From: Arabidopsis thaliana
Lineage: Eukaryota > Streptophyta > Magnoliopsida > Brassicales > Brassicaceae
Direction: 5' to 3'
Length of the DNA stretch: 64,000 bases
Assembly: GCF_000001735.4 (NCBI RefSeq)
Contig: NC_003074.8
Span: 4,588,101-4,652,100, forward strand
Shown: positions 24,041 through 35,200 of the stretch, one piece after another
Numbering within the stretch: position 1 is the stretch's first letter
Layout of the letters: every line of letters begins with the position of its first letter
Made by a program: the position numbers and the translations under genes
The notes under the pieces: generated by a model
Seen by the model: the letters and a program-made list of their open reading frames with translations, nothing else
Told to the model about the DNA's origin: nothing
The model's database searches: none

Positions 24041-24670
24041 TCAATAAGTATGTGTCATCCTTAGAAGCTGCTTTCTTTTGAAAACCAAGAAGGCAACAAC
24101 GCATATCTGCAACATTGCTGCAAACCCAGCGAATACAAGACCCACTGTTTTCCCTGTGTTTAATCCACTTTTCTCTGACTGTTTGAAGACCCGAGAAGGA
24201 GGAGGAGGAGGTGGAGGAGATGGGGGACGTAACCGCCGTGGTGGTGGTTGGTTTCTATGGGATTCTCTGTTATTAGAATGCGGAGGAGAAGCTTGAGCAC
24301 GCGGAGGAGGAGGGGGTTTTGAAATCGGTGGCGGAGGTGGAGAAGGAGTAGGTGGAGGAGGAGGCGGCGGAGGTGATGGTAATGGTGGTGGCGGAGGACT
24401 CATAACGTTAATAGTGGATTTTGACGGAGGAGGAGGCGTGTTGAACTGAGGCGGAGTCAGAGGAGGAGGTTGCGTATTACCAGATTCAGGGGGAAATGGG
24501 GGAGATTGCATAAACTGCTGCTGCGGCGGCGGTGATAAATTCTGAAGCGGAGACGGCGGAGGAGGTGGTGATTGTAATTGAGGTTGGGGTAGAACTTGTT
24601 GTTGTGATTGGACAAGAAGGAAGCCATGAAAGGTGAGAATCATGCCGAGAAATAATAAAACAAAACCCAT
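24041..24670 (-). CDS. Proline-rich, extensin/PERK-like single-pass membrane protein
   Basis: Open frame of 209 residues. It begins with a hydrophobic signal-like segment (MGFVLLFLGMILTFHGFLLV). A long extracellular-type region follows with many Ser-Pro(3-8) runs and basic, proline-rich stretches (QPPPRRLRPPSPPPP). A C-terminal membrane segment (VGLVFAGFAAMLQICVVAFLVF) is followed by the basic tail KRKQLLRMTHTY. This layout resembles the outer half of PERK-type or formin-type wall-linked proteins, but no kinase or FH2 domain follows before the stop. I vaguely recall an annotation of this locus as a pseudogene, but in this window the frame is intact. Real expression is uncertain. Low-complexity GC-rich repeats make open frames here easier by chance. 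Confidence 0.6.
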   Translation of the reverse strand: MGFVLLFLGMILTFHGFLLVQSQQQVLPQPQLQSPPPPPSPLQNLSPPPQQQFMQSPPFPPESGNTQPPPLTPPQFNTPPPPSKSTINVMSPPPPPLPSPPPPPPPPTPSPPPPPISKPPPPPRAQASPPHSNNRESHRNQPPPRRLRPPSPPPPPPPSRVFKQSEKSGLNTGKTVGLVFAGFAAMLQICVVAFLVFKRKQLLRMTHTY

Positions 24671-25595
24671 TAATCACCAGAGATTGACCAAAGAGACTCG
24701 GATCCAGATAAACAATAACGACGGCTTCTTCCTTTTATCTTCCGTCAGCAGCGCATAGTGGAATTCGATTGTGGCATCTGGAGAAAGATTCCGGTCAACG
24801 AAGATATTGATCAGGAGGAGGAGGAGGAGAGAAATCTGAGGAAATAGGTCTTCTTCCTCTCCCTATTTCCAGATTTTATATTCCGACAGAGGATGATGAT
24901 GATGGAGTCGAGAAGAAGCAAGAATCAAGGAATCACGAATCTGACAACTAATGAATCCCCCAAAATTGACGAATCAAATTCGGAGAATTTCCGGAGAAAA
25001 AGTCGATTAAGAAGAACAATTGACTATACGAAGAAAAAACCTTGGCGGAAATTTTCCGGGAAAATGGAAAGACAGGGGAGAGAACAGTAACGGTTTAGGG
25101 CTAAATCTGGGGGAAACAGAGATTACGGAGAAATTTTGGGAAAACGTTCATTTTAGATTTCGATTTTACAATCTGTAAATAACAACTCCGTTTTGTTTTT
25201 TTGGTTTCTTCTTATTAAGGGAGAGACGAAGAGAAAAATAGTTGAATGTTCCGTTGTGAAACTCTACGGGATCCAATGTCAATCTCCATCATCCTAATCC
25301 ATCGTGGCATCATCACACACACCATCATCGACTATCAATCACATCTCCTTTGACCATATTCACTTAGTGGGCCTAAGCCCATGTGTTTAATGTTCATATT
25401 GCCCATTTTGCAAAAAAATGTTTATATATGATTCAACCATTTTGTTATGTATTCCACTATTCAGGTTACAAAAAAATGAAGGATGTACAACAAGTTTCTT
25501 CTACAATTGGATTCTCCTAGCAAAGTAAAGTAGCAGCTTGTATCATCTAGCATATCCATAATTGGACTTTATACTCAGAGATTGATGACGAAGTT
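24671..25595. other. spacer: proline-rich gene promoter and ATG12 3' UTR
   Basis: About 0.9 kb. The left part is purine-rich on the plus strand (GGA and GAT runs near 24809-24905), fitting a leader or promoter of the minus-strand proline-rich gene. An open frame at 24893-25090 has no recognisable pattern. Confidence 0.4.
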
Positions 25596-26694
25596 TTAAC
25601 CCCATGCCATGGAACAAGCATAGTTCACCACCAGTTTACCATCAAACCCAAAGTTCTGCAATCATCGAAAACAAGCACAATCTTAAGAAATACATAGAGA
25701 ACAAGTCCGAAAAGATAATCAAGCTTAAAGATCAAACAAGCCATGCTTGACGATGTATATCTAGTTTCAGGAGCATGGTACGAATGAAATAGTGAAAATA
25801 CTTGCATTGTATAGATCAATTACTGATTCATCCGGGTTTGGCGAGAAAGCGCTGTTCACATAAACAAACTAACACAGTGGAGAGATATCAGCACACTTGC
25901 GGCAAAACCAATGTTACACAAGAGATAAACACAGAAGATATCGATAAATGATTACCAATGAGTCAGAGTGAAGCTGCCGTCTTAGAAAATCAATCACGTT
26001 AGCAAACTTGTCACTCCCTGAAACCTGAACTCACCAAAGCAGAGCACATATATAACAAAGCTAATAATCAAAAGATTATAACTAATTACAAAGCTAATGA
26101 TTATGATGTTGCCTAATGCCTAGTTCTAGTTGATCCAGAGACAATGCTAACGAAGTTTCCTATCAACCAACAAAATCCAAAGAAGAACAAACTGGTGGAT
26201 TTCTCGTAAATAAAATATCGTGGTTAAACAAACACACATACATTGTATCAACTGAAGATCTCAGTAAAAAAATCATCTAATCATATCCTTGACAGTGTTC
26301 TATATCGCTAATGGAAGGTTCCAATACACATAAGAACCCTAATTTCATCTCATAGATTAAGTTTGGTGATTCGCGAAAGGAAGGAATGATTGATTACAAA
26401 AGAAGATATACCTTGAATTTAGATTGTTTCAGTATCGGAGCACCACCAGTAGCTCGCAGATGAACAACAACTGCGACGAAATTAAGGAAAAGAAAACCAT
26501 AGACACGATCAGATTAGACTCGTACAAGAGAGAAATCATCAAAAATTCTCATCAGATTTAAAACCATCTTAAGTGAATAACAGGTTGATCGAGGTTATGG
26601 TATAGTAATCAAATGCAAGAGATTCAATGGAAGAAGAAAGTCAAAGAATCAATGGCTCACTTTTCTGAACAGAATTCGGAGATTCGGTCGCCAT
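25596..26694 (-). CDS. ATG12B: Ubiquitin-like autophagy protein ATG12
   Basis: Ubiquitin-fold modifier conjugated through its C-terminal glycine to ATG5. The conjugate promotes ATG8 lipidation in autophagosome formation. Five exons too short for a simple open-frame search, in gene order: 26694-26661, 26470-26412, 26024-25956, 25868-25806 and 25655-25596. They sum to 95 codons, so 94 residues. Visible are [19 protein letters not shown], the helix [11 protein letters not shown], the strand [22 protein letters not shown] and a terminal MAWG ending in the conjugation glycine. Intron 4 starts with GC (CAAT|GCAAGT at 25805), an otherwise perfect donor. Upstream are three AGCCCA (site II) boxes. B rather than A copy is inferred from neighbours. 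Confidence 0.92.
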
Positions 26695-26778
26695 TGTTGC
26701 GACTTTGGAAGTAGAAAAAACTTGAGAAGAACGATTTTGGAGGAAGTTAAAGATTTCTTTGGAATTTTGGATTATAGA

Positions 26779-26815
26779 AGCCCAAATTATTTTAAGCCCA
26801 TAATTTGTAAGCCCA
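26779..26815 (-). promoter_or_regulatory. site II cluster upstream of ATG12
   Basis: AGCCCA (TGGGCT on the gene strand) at 26779-26784, 26795-26800 and 26810-26815, 85-120 bp upstream of the ATG12 start codon. It is a TCP-type element array typical of housekeeping promoters. Confidence 0.6.
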
Positions 26816-29800
26816 ACCTGGCCCTTCCGATTTTTAAAAGGCCTTGTTTTGTTTTGTTTTGGAAACAAAAATCTTGAAAACTGATATCTCAGTGAAGAGG
26901 AGAAACTATAAAATTACCAAACATTCAAGTTCATACTCTTCAAAATTGACGAAAACGGAGATACAAAAAGATCACAAAATGGTATGCTCTGTAACTTAAA
27001 ATGTTAAAATGTGAAAAACATTTTAAATTATATTCATAAATAAAACTTTTTAATTTATGTAACCAAAAGATCATAAAATTGTGAATGAGATGCGATTTTA
27101 TAAAATTGATTATATATAAAAGAAAATATTCATCCTATTATTATATATTAGTCATCTGTTGGTTAACAATCAAAACCGTACGTACTGTTGTATTTCATAT
27201 AGATATTACATGATGAGAAGGACTAGACATATATTGAAAACAAGACGATGACATTGACCCATTTTGAGATAGATCAATCGTTATCGCTATAAAGTTTTGT
27301 CGAATAATTATGATATATAGGGATATGGTCCAAAAGATGGATAGAAGACAAGCTCATGCATTAGGCATCATGCATGGGCACTCGATATTAATGATTTGGA
27401 GTTATGTTTATGACGAATCCAAAGGCAATAGTTATATGTTCATCTTCTCTACAGTCATTTTCATTGTATCCTTTCCTTTTTATACAAAACTTGTATATAT
27501 ATATATATATATAGCAGTTGGAAAAAGATAATCAAATATTAATGTGTATTTTTTTATTTTTTTATTTTGGTGATCCCAACAGTTGTGCTATATATTAATT
27601 TGTCTCCTAACAAAATCACAAGTTCACAACCAACAAATCACGCAAAATATAGCAACTTCTAATAATGAGTAATACTAATGAGCCTCAAAAAAAAATTGAA
27701 TTGAAGAAGTGCATATATACGCCAATATGCCACCGCAAATGGTGAAAGTTACATGTATTTCATCATTTCATCGATGTTCAAACAAAAAGATGCAACCACG
27801 ACATAACTTGGAATCAAACAAAAATATTCTTCCTCTCTTTTAAAAATTTGGGGGTTTAGCTTCCAACATTCTCTTCCCTTTTGTTTTCCTTCTCGTGTCT
27901 TAAGTCTTGACCAATAAACAAAATTAGCCTAAGAACACAGTACAATTAAGATGTGTGTGAAATGATATGACTAGAAAGCAATTTCAATTCACTTTCAGTA
28001 CCCATTTCTAAAGTATATTTATCAACGGTCTAAATTGTGCAATGTCATATAATTAATGTGGAACGGAAAAAAATATACAAAACTGCTATACTTATCCCAC
28101 AACAGGTTGAATTCGTCCAGCAAATTGATGATCATTATAATCATGAGAGAATAAGCTAAACAACAATCAATTTTCTTATTTAAAACGATATATGTATTTT
28201 TGTTGGCATCGTAAATTTTAAAAACAAAATAAAGGAACACAGTGTTTGCTACTTTATATCTGGTCCAGTGTGTGGGATCTACAAATTTTGATGTGGAGTG
28301 TGAAGATTTTTTCATAGGGATCAGAAAAAAACGATCAGGAGTTAACACGTCTGCACGTGGGAGAGTTACGACACATAAGTGGCCACCCCCGTCACGTGCG
28401 GGCTACATTTATATCCACTCGTTTCTTCCTTTTGGTCCGACTTCATTGGTCCATCTCGTCGTCTCTTCTCGGCTTCTCCAAACATTTTCTGATTACTTGA
28501 TCGTTTTCTCAAATTAATTAACACTTTCATCTGAATTATTGCCTTTCAGCAATATATCATTCATCGCTATATATAATATATATACATTCATAAATAGAAA
28601 CTTGATTAATATTGAATTCGACGTAGATTTATTAGAACTAGCCAGTTGTTGACACATGCACACACAAGAAAGCTTTACAATAGTGTTGAGAGTGACCCAC
28701 CATTTGCACCATATGTACCGTTTTACTACGACATGTACACGTCCGCGTGCACACTCACAAATAGAGAGTGAGTACTGTCGAATTAAATATATATATAGTG
28801 GATGGAGACTAGTGCGTGTGTGTCTTAGCTTGTGTGATTTGAAATGGTGTAAGCCCTAGCTAGCTACTTAATATATAGAAATAGCTGGTAATGCATGCGA
28901 ATGACGAGTTGTGCATGGTTGATATGGGACATTGTATGCCCCTTAATTATTCTTTTATCTTTGTAACATATCAATCTTATATGGTGTACATATAAGATAT
29001 GTAGCTGTCCAAAATAAATGCTTTTTATTGATTTGTTGTCTCACGACGAAAATTCTTCGTTAAATACGTTTATATACACCCATATATTCTATATAGTCGC
29101 GGTACTCTATTATTAATGATCTAGAGAAAATCATAGTGTTAAATAAGATATATACAAAAAATAATAGAGTGTTTCTATATCCTACAAATACAACCGCTGA
29201 TTTAACAGGTGTTTCTATATCCTACAATTTTTGTTGTTGTCAAATTCGTCTTTACCGCCATTTTGGTTTATACTATAAAAGAGTAATTAGTTACTTGTTT
29301 AATTGATTAGATTTGATTGTTGCAGTCAAACTTTTGAAATTAATTGGCTAAATCAGCACGTTACTCTCATGATTATATTTTCACTTTCATAACTCCCCCA
29401 CTTCACCCACCACAAATGGGGACAAATCCACATATATTATACTTACCGACGTAAGTATCCGTTTGTACACTAAACTTTTTCTTTAGTTATGTCATCAATT
29501 CAAAGTCGCATATATTTGATTCTTTAGTATTTTGATAATATATACAATACCGTAAATATCAGTTGTTTTTTTTTTGTTTTTTTTTTCTTTTCTTTTTGAC
29601 AGCATTGAATTATATATGATACATTTATTTACTTTTTTCTTATTGAAACTATTAAAAGGATTGATTCTCGATTATGCGGGAATTGCAAGCTAAGCTACAA
29701 ATTGAATAGTAAAACAACCGTTTTATTAAAGTGATCTAAAACAAATGTAAAGAAAATAAAAGTGGGAAGTTGGGGTTACTAGAGTATGCGATCTTTCCTT

Positions 29801-31088
29801 TGTATCGGATACTTTTGACCACATAGCCATATTAGCCTTTTTTTTTGTTTGTATAGGCAATAAATCTAATCGTGTTTATACTTTACTTATTATATAAATA
29901 CATATATTTCAAGCTAAGCAGCATGTTTGTGTTAGCTTTAATAGCTTATCATAACGCTATGATTCGGTGGTCCAATTAGTTGCTTTGAACCAAATTTAAT
30001 TTTGGGCATGCTCTTTTTTTGTTTTGGTCATGTAAGCTTATGCAAACAAATTTTCGAAATATGAATATATTATTATGATTTTACAACGTTACATGTGTGG
30101 ATTCCTTATCTTTCTATCAGTGCAATCAAATCGAAGGTTGACATGACAAGCTGACATAATGTACGTAAAACATTAACAACACATGCTTCGTTATATTAAT
30201 ATAGTGTTTTAAAACGAAACTCTTACCATTCTAGTATGAATTTGCATGCCGTATTTAGAGTATTAAGAAATAGTTAATCACAGACAAAATTTGTTCTAAC
30301 AACATCTACAAAAAATAAATTGATCAACTTAACAGAATCTTGACAATTGATAGATATCAAAGACTATACTGACGTACGTCCATGATCATCTTGTGGTTTA
30401 ATCATCCGTGATAGGTCAGTGAAAGGAATGTATATAGTTATAAGAAACAGACGAGACTGATAATGCATAATCCAACATTATAATCTTAAGCCATGCTTAG
30501 AACAAGACAAGCCAATCCAATCACGTTCAGGCAACAGAAAAGAAGAAGTACTCGAAAAAGAATCAAATATTGGATACTATTGTCCATGACATTTGAGACC
30601 ATGTCTCTTTCACTTTTTTCCCCATCTTAGCGATCATTGTTAGTAGCATCAAATCAAATCTTCTTTACTTTTTAGTTAATTAATATATTTTTTTGTTATC
30701 AACTCAATCTTTTTCTAATTATAGTTTTAATTTGACCTAAAACAGAGTAAGAAACAAAGAAAAGACAACGACTCTCTGCTAGCTGTTCTAATTGACGACA
30801 GAGAATAGAACACTTGACTTTCTTTTTTTCTTCGGTCACCTCTACGATTCTAAAACTTGCTAATTAAGCTGCTTACTTATGAACTTATGACTAAAATATA
30901 TAAGTTTAGGATGATCATATTAATTAAAATAGATATCTTTATAAACAAGTTACTTAACAAAGAGACCAGCACAAAAAAAACCGTTTATAGGAAGCGGTAA
31001 AACATTAGTAAAAAAAAGAAAATCCCCATGGGGAAAAACGTTGATCTAAAAATTAATGACCCCCAAACCATTATGGATCTAATAATAA
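26816..31088. other. long gene-free region
   Basis: About 4.3 kb, very AT-rich. There is a (TA)n tract near 27496-27514 and a 19-bp direct repeat at 29169-29187 and 29209-29227. A G-box pair with a TATA-like element sits at 28354-28416. The far right includes the 3' end of the minus-strand BIG GRAIN-like gene. No open frame has a recognisable pattern. Confidence 0.45.
28354..28416 (+). promoter_or_regulatory. G-box/ABRE pair followed by TATA-like element
   Basis: CACGTG occurs at 28354-28359 (in GCACGTGG) and 28393-28398 (in TCACGTGC). ATTTATATCC follows at about 28407-28416, then a C/T-rich stretch rich in TCTTC. This looks like an ABA- or light-type promoter pointing right, but I see no gene downstream. 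Confidence 0.4.
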
Positions 31089-32162
31089 TTATACAATTAA
31101 ACCAGTAGCAATGACTCGATTCATATTATCAAGACGAGTGGTTTCGTAAACCGGAAGCTCTTCTCTATACCTCTCGATCCCAATAGCCGACAGATTCTCC
31201 AACTCGAATAGATCAGAGCTTGCACAACTCGCAGCATCGTCTTCATCATCTTCTTCTACGTTATTGATGTTCGTAGTTGTAACTTTGTTCTTGTTATGGT
31301 AAGTTCTAAGAAGATCTTTGGCTGCTTGGATGACACGGCGATGCTCTTCCACGCGTTTAGCTTCGTTGTTATCGTAGAGTCTTTCGTTGTTATAAGCGTA
31401 AGGCATGGTAAAGGAGGAATCTTCGTCAAGGATCACATTGACTGGACAGAACCGTACGGATCTTTTTGATTTGCCGCTAGACGATGGAGTTTTGCTCAAG
31501 CAAGACCTAGAGAAGGACGACGCGGAGGAGCATGTGGAGGAGGAGTGTGGTTCTTCCACGACGGCGACGGTGGTAGTTTTCTTGTGCTTCTTAGGGTTAG
31601 TGGCGGCGTTGGTGAAAAGAGAGTTAAGGAAAGTAGCGAGTCTGCCGCCCGGAGAGATAGGTTGTTTGACTTTTTTCAAGTCGGAGTAGATCTTTAACGC
31701 TTTTGATTTCGTTCTCAAGAAGCCACCGAGTTCTTTAGGTTTCTGGACGGCGGAGGAGTGGTCGACGGATGATGTTCGAATCGGTTTCGGTTGTTGACGA
31801 GAAGAAGAAGGAGGAGAAGCGGAAGATTTGGAGCGTCCGTGGAATGAATCTGACTCGGAAGAGGAGAATCCGCTTGAATCAGAAGAGCTAGAGTTGGAAT
31901 GTCTGAGAAAGTCTGTCTTCCTCCTAGATCTCTCGAAATCAGCGGCGATTGAGCGGCGGTGATAGATAGGAGAGATTTCACGATCTTCGTGTAGAGAAGC
32001 GTTACGTTGTTGGTGGTGATGCTTCTTCTTCTTGATGGATTCGAGGGGAGGAGGGGGGGAGGAATCGTCGATGGAGCGGTAGATTTGGTCGAGGAGAGTG
32101 GAGGAGAAAGAAGGGTTACGGTGGTGAGATGAAGATTTAGGTTTCTCCCAAGTGATCTCCAT
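31089..32162 (-). CDS. BIG GRAIN 1-like protein
   Basis: Single-exon gene for 357 residues. It matches the BIG GRAIN 1-like family, plant plasma-membrane-associated proteins linked to auxin response and transport in rice. Visible conserved blocks are MEITWEKPKSS at the start, NPSFSSTLLDQIYRSID, a Ser-rich middle, KALKIYSDLKKVKQPISPGG, RLATFLNSLF, KRSVRFCPVNVILDED, the helix RRVIQAAKDLLRTYH, an acidic stretch (EEDDEDDAASCASSDLFELENL) and the C-terminal ELPVYETT. No membrane span is evident. The auxin role is known for the rice founder of the family and only inferred here. A TATA box lies at 32236-32241 (minus strand). Confidence 0.85.
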   Translation of the reverse strand: MEITWEKPKSSSHHRNPSFSSTLLDQIYRSIDDSSPPPPLESIKKKKHHHQQRNASLHEDREISPIYHRRSIAADFERSRRKTDFLRHSNSSSSDSSGFSSSESDSFHGRSKSSASPPSSSRQQPKPIRTSSVDHSSAVQKPKELGGFLRTKSKALKIYSDLKKVKQPISPGGRLATFLNSLFTNAATNPKKHKKTTTVAVVEEPHSSSTCSSASSFSRSCLSKTPSSSGKSKRSVRFCPVNVILDEDSSFTMPYAYNNERLYDNNEAKRVEEHRRVIQAAKDLLRTYHNKNKVTTTNINNVEEDDEDDAASCASSDLFELENLSAIGIERYREELPVYETTRLDNMNRVIATGLIV

Positions 32163-32235
32163 TAGAGGGAAGAAGAGGAAATGGAGGAGGAAGGATATGT
32201 GAGAGAGAGCAGAGGAAGACAGAAAGAGTGTGTTG

Positions 32236-32241
32236 TTTATA
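32236..32241 (-). promoter_or_regulatory. TATA box of BIG GRAIN-like gene
   Basis: TATAAA on the minus strand, about 75 bp upstream of the start codon. It implies a short leader. Confidence 0.5.
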
Positions 32242-35200
32242 ACAAGGCAGACAAGTGGTAATCATTGCCACGTGTCTTTCTCGACAACTCTCTGCCTCGT
32301 CCCCCACAAAACTAAACCACCAATCATCTTTTTACCCTCTCTTTTAAAAATATTTTTATACTCATGGTAAAAATACATATATACATGATCAAACAGAACT
32401 GATGTTTCTTTCATGTTATTATTGGGAGAAAAGTTGTTTAAAATGTTTATAGGATTACGGTATGCAAGACGAATATCGGAAAGATCAAAAATCAAAGCTT
32501 AGTAAAATGATCTAAGATCTATATGTATGAAAATGGTAAGGTTTAAGAATTAAGAATTTTGTCTTGAACCAAAAGAATTATGGGATATCACTGCTGGGTT
32601 ACAGAACAGCTTAGACTTTATTCACATGACACGACCCAAAGATTCACTTATATGTGTTCCCTACTTATAAAGTAAAAGATTAAAGTTGTTCCTTCCTCAT
32701 CATAAGTCTTATTTGTTTTTCTTTAAGTACTAGAAAAATAAAAATATGTGAGTTATTTCAGCAAACCCAATATTGATTTCTTGGGTCCATTAAAACTTTT
32801 TTTGTTTGGTTATTTATCTTCCAAACTCACTAATTAAACAGTGCAAAACTACAAGCATTCTAATGGTTTCATACACATTTTTTATACTAATTACACAACA
32901 TTAATAGTATTGATAATTTATTTGTGAAGCTTTTTGGACAACAAACCTATTAGAAAACTATATCGGTGCGATACTTTTTGATCATGGTTTCAAGAAAAAA
33001 CCACGAGGCATTAAGAAAGTTTGAGAAACTCTAAATCTAGGAAAAGGATCGAAACTCGAGAGATACACTAATCAAAGAAAAAAAAACTTTAAGTGAAGAC
33101 ATAAATAGTCACAAATATAAAAGTGAATTAAGGATATATGGTTTGGTTAACAAAATACCGAATATACTTAATTTGGTATAAAAAGGAACACGTCTGTACT
33201 GAGGTTTAACTCAATTTTCATTCGACTAAATAATCACTGAATTTGTGAAACATCGAAATACGAGATACAAAAGAAATTTGCTTTAGACAATAATAGAATC
33301 TATGAATTTACAAATTATAAATTTGAAGAGAATTTATCAAATATTAAAGAAAGAAAATAGGCGATAAGAAAACATTAAAGCGATGGCGATTTTGCAAAAG
33401 CCTACAAACGCTATAGGCTTAGCTTTAAAAAACAGAAACAAAACTAAGAAGCAATTTTGTATTTGTGAAGTGTAAAGACTGGTTAAAAGAAAGAACTATT
33501 GGATGATGAAGAAACAGAGTCAAGTAATGCGGCTAAAGAGGCTCTCATCACTCATTAACCTAACACCCAACTAGCATTTCTCATTAACAACCATAATTTT
33601 GCAACCCACTTTATTTGGTACTTGAGTTCCTAATCCTAGCTCATATTTATCTTCCATCTACGTAAGAAATTATTGGGATTGATTATTGGAAACACCCTAT
33701 ATAGCTAGTTTACATCTTAGCTATGTGACCATCACTCGAACTTAAAGCTCAAATTTCAGTTTAGTCCAATGTATGTAACAATCTATATATACTAAGAAAA
33801 TGGTATAAGAGAATAATGTCGAGGACTTTTGGGGCATGGTTATATAGTGTGTTAAAATAGCGTTAATTTTTTTGACATACTGAAATCTTCAAACAACACA
33901 AATTATCTTATAAATTAGTCAAAGATAGCGTTTGTTTTAGGATATGTCATAAGAAGAAACTAACTTTTACATGATATTAATTTCTGTAAGTTGTCTTTAA
34001 TCAAATTCACTTAGATTTGAATCTAAAATAAATGAGGTTAACTGTAGACGAAATCAAATCAAATAATCAAACAATATATTTATGATTATAAATTTACAAA
34101 ATGTGTTATATATAGGTTTGTGACAAAATTGCAAGGAAGGAGGGCAAAACAGCAGGGAGACAACAGTATAATGGAAATGATTAGACATAGACAGCGGGAT
34201 TAAGACAATATCATCTATCTGATTAACAAAATCAGGCTTTATTAGCAACTAGAGGAGTTTTAATTATGAAGAATTACTGTGAACGTCGCTTTCTTTTACC
34301 ATGTAAAACTGACCCATGACAGTTATAATATCGATTATCATCTTTTTGTTTTTCTTAACAACTTCAAACTTTCATCTTTATTCTATACTCAAGTTTTTTT
34401 TTTTTTCAAACAACAATAACATAGCATTATTTGAATGAAATATTTTATTAAAAAACAAAAAAGTTTCTAATTCAAAAATTTAACTCAGTTATGATGATTA
34501 CATTATGTTAACATTCTATACTGTCTTTTCAGGTTTGATCTCTTACATTTACAGCTTCATTTTAATTTTGAATCATTGAGATGATGAACGTATGTCTACA
34601 ATTCTTTTGAACAATTGTATATTGAAGAAAAAAAACATGTCTTAATATTTAATTAAACGCAATATCAAATTCTCCGAAGTAAGTTTCAAATTAAATATTC
34701 TTACGCACACCATGGGACAAAATTAGTATAATTAGTCTCCACATGTAATGATATGTAAAGCTAATTGCTTATACGGTTTAGCTAACGGAAAGCGCTTTTG
34801 ATACACAAAGAAGGAATATAAATACTAATGACTTTTTAGCCGCAAGATCTTTGGAAAATTATATAGTTTCGTTATCTCATATTTTTATTTTAATGGTGTT
34901 CTTAAATCTTAAGAGAAATTCCAATAATAGAATGATGCTAATAATGCATAAGCATGCGGTGCCTAGTTATATTGTTTTTTTTTTTTTGAGTGGTGTCGTT
35001 TGTGTAATATAGACAGGAGATCTAAAGTATTTTAGTAAATTTAAAATGTAAATCTCCCTTGCCAAATTAAATTTGGGTTTGAGATTTATGTCTGAATAAT
35101 ACAATGTTTAATACTTTAATTAGAGAATGTGTGCCAGGAAGAAGAATTCATGTTAAAAAGATGATGGCGCTCATTTGCAAAATGATTACTCCCGTGGCCT

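Noticed and set aside
24078-24296. Plus-strand Gly-rich frame antisense to the proline-rich gene.
   Set aside because: Gly runs are the mirror image of Pro codons. This is a compositional shadow.
33390-33430. Short hairpin around AAGCCTAC...TATAGGCTT as a possible microRNA precursor.
   Set aside because: The stem is far too short for a plant precursor and there is no 21-nt duplex.
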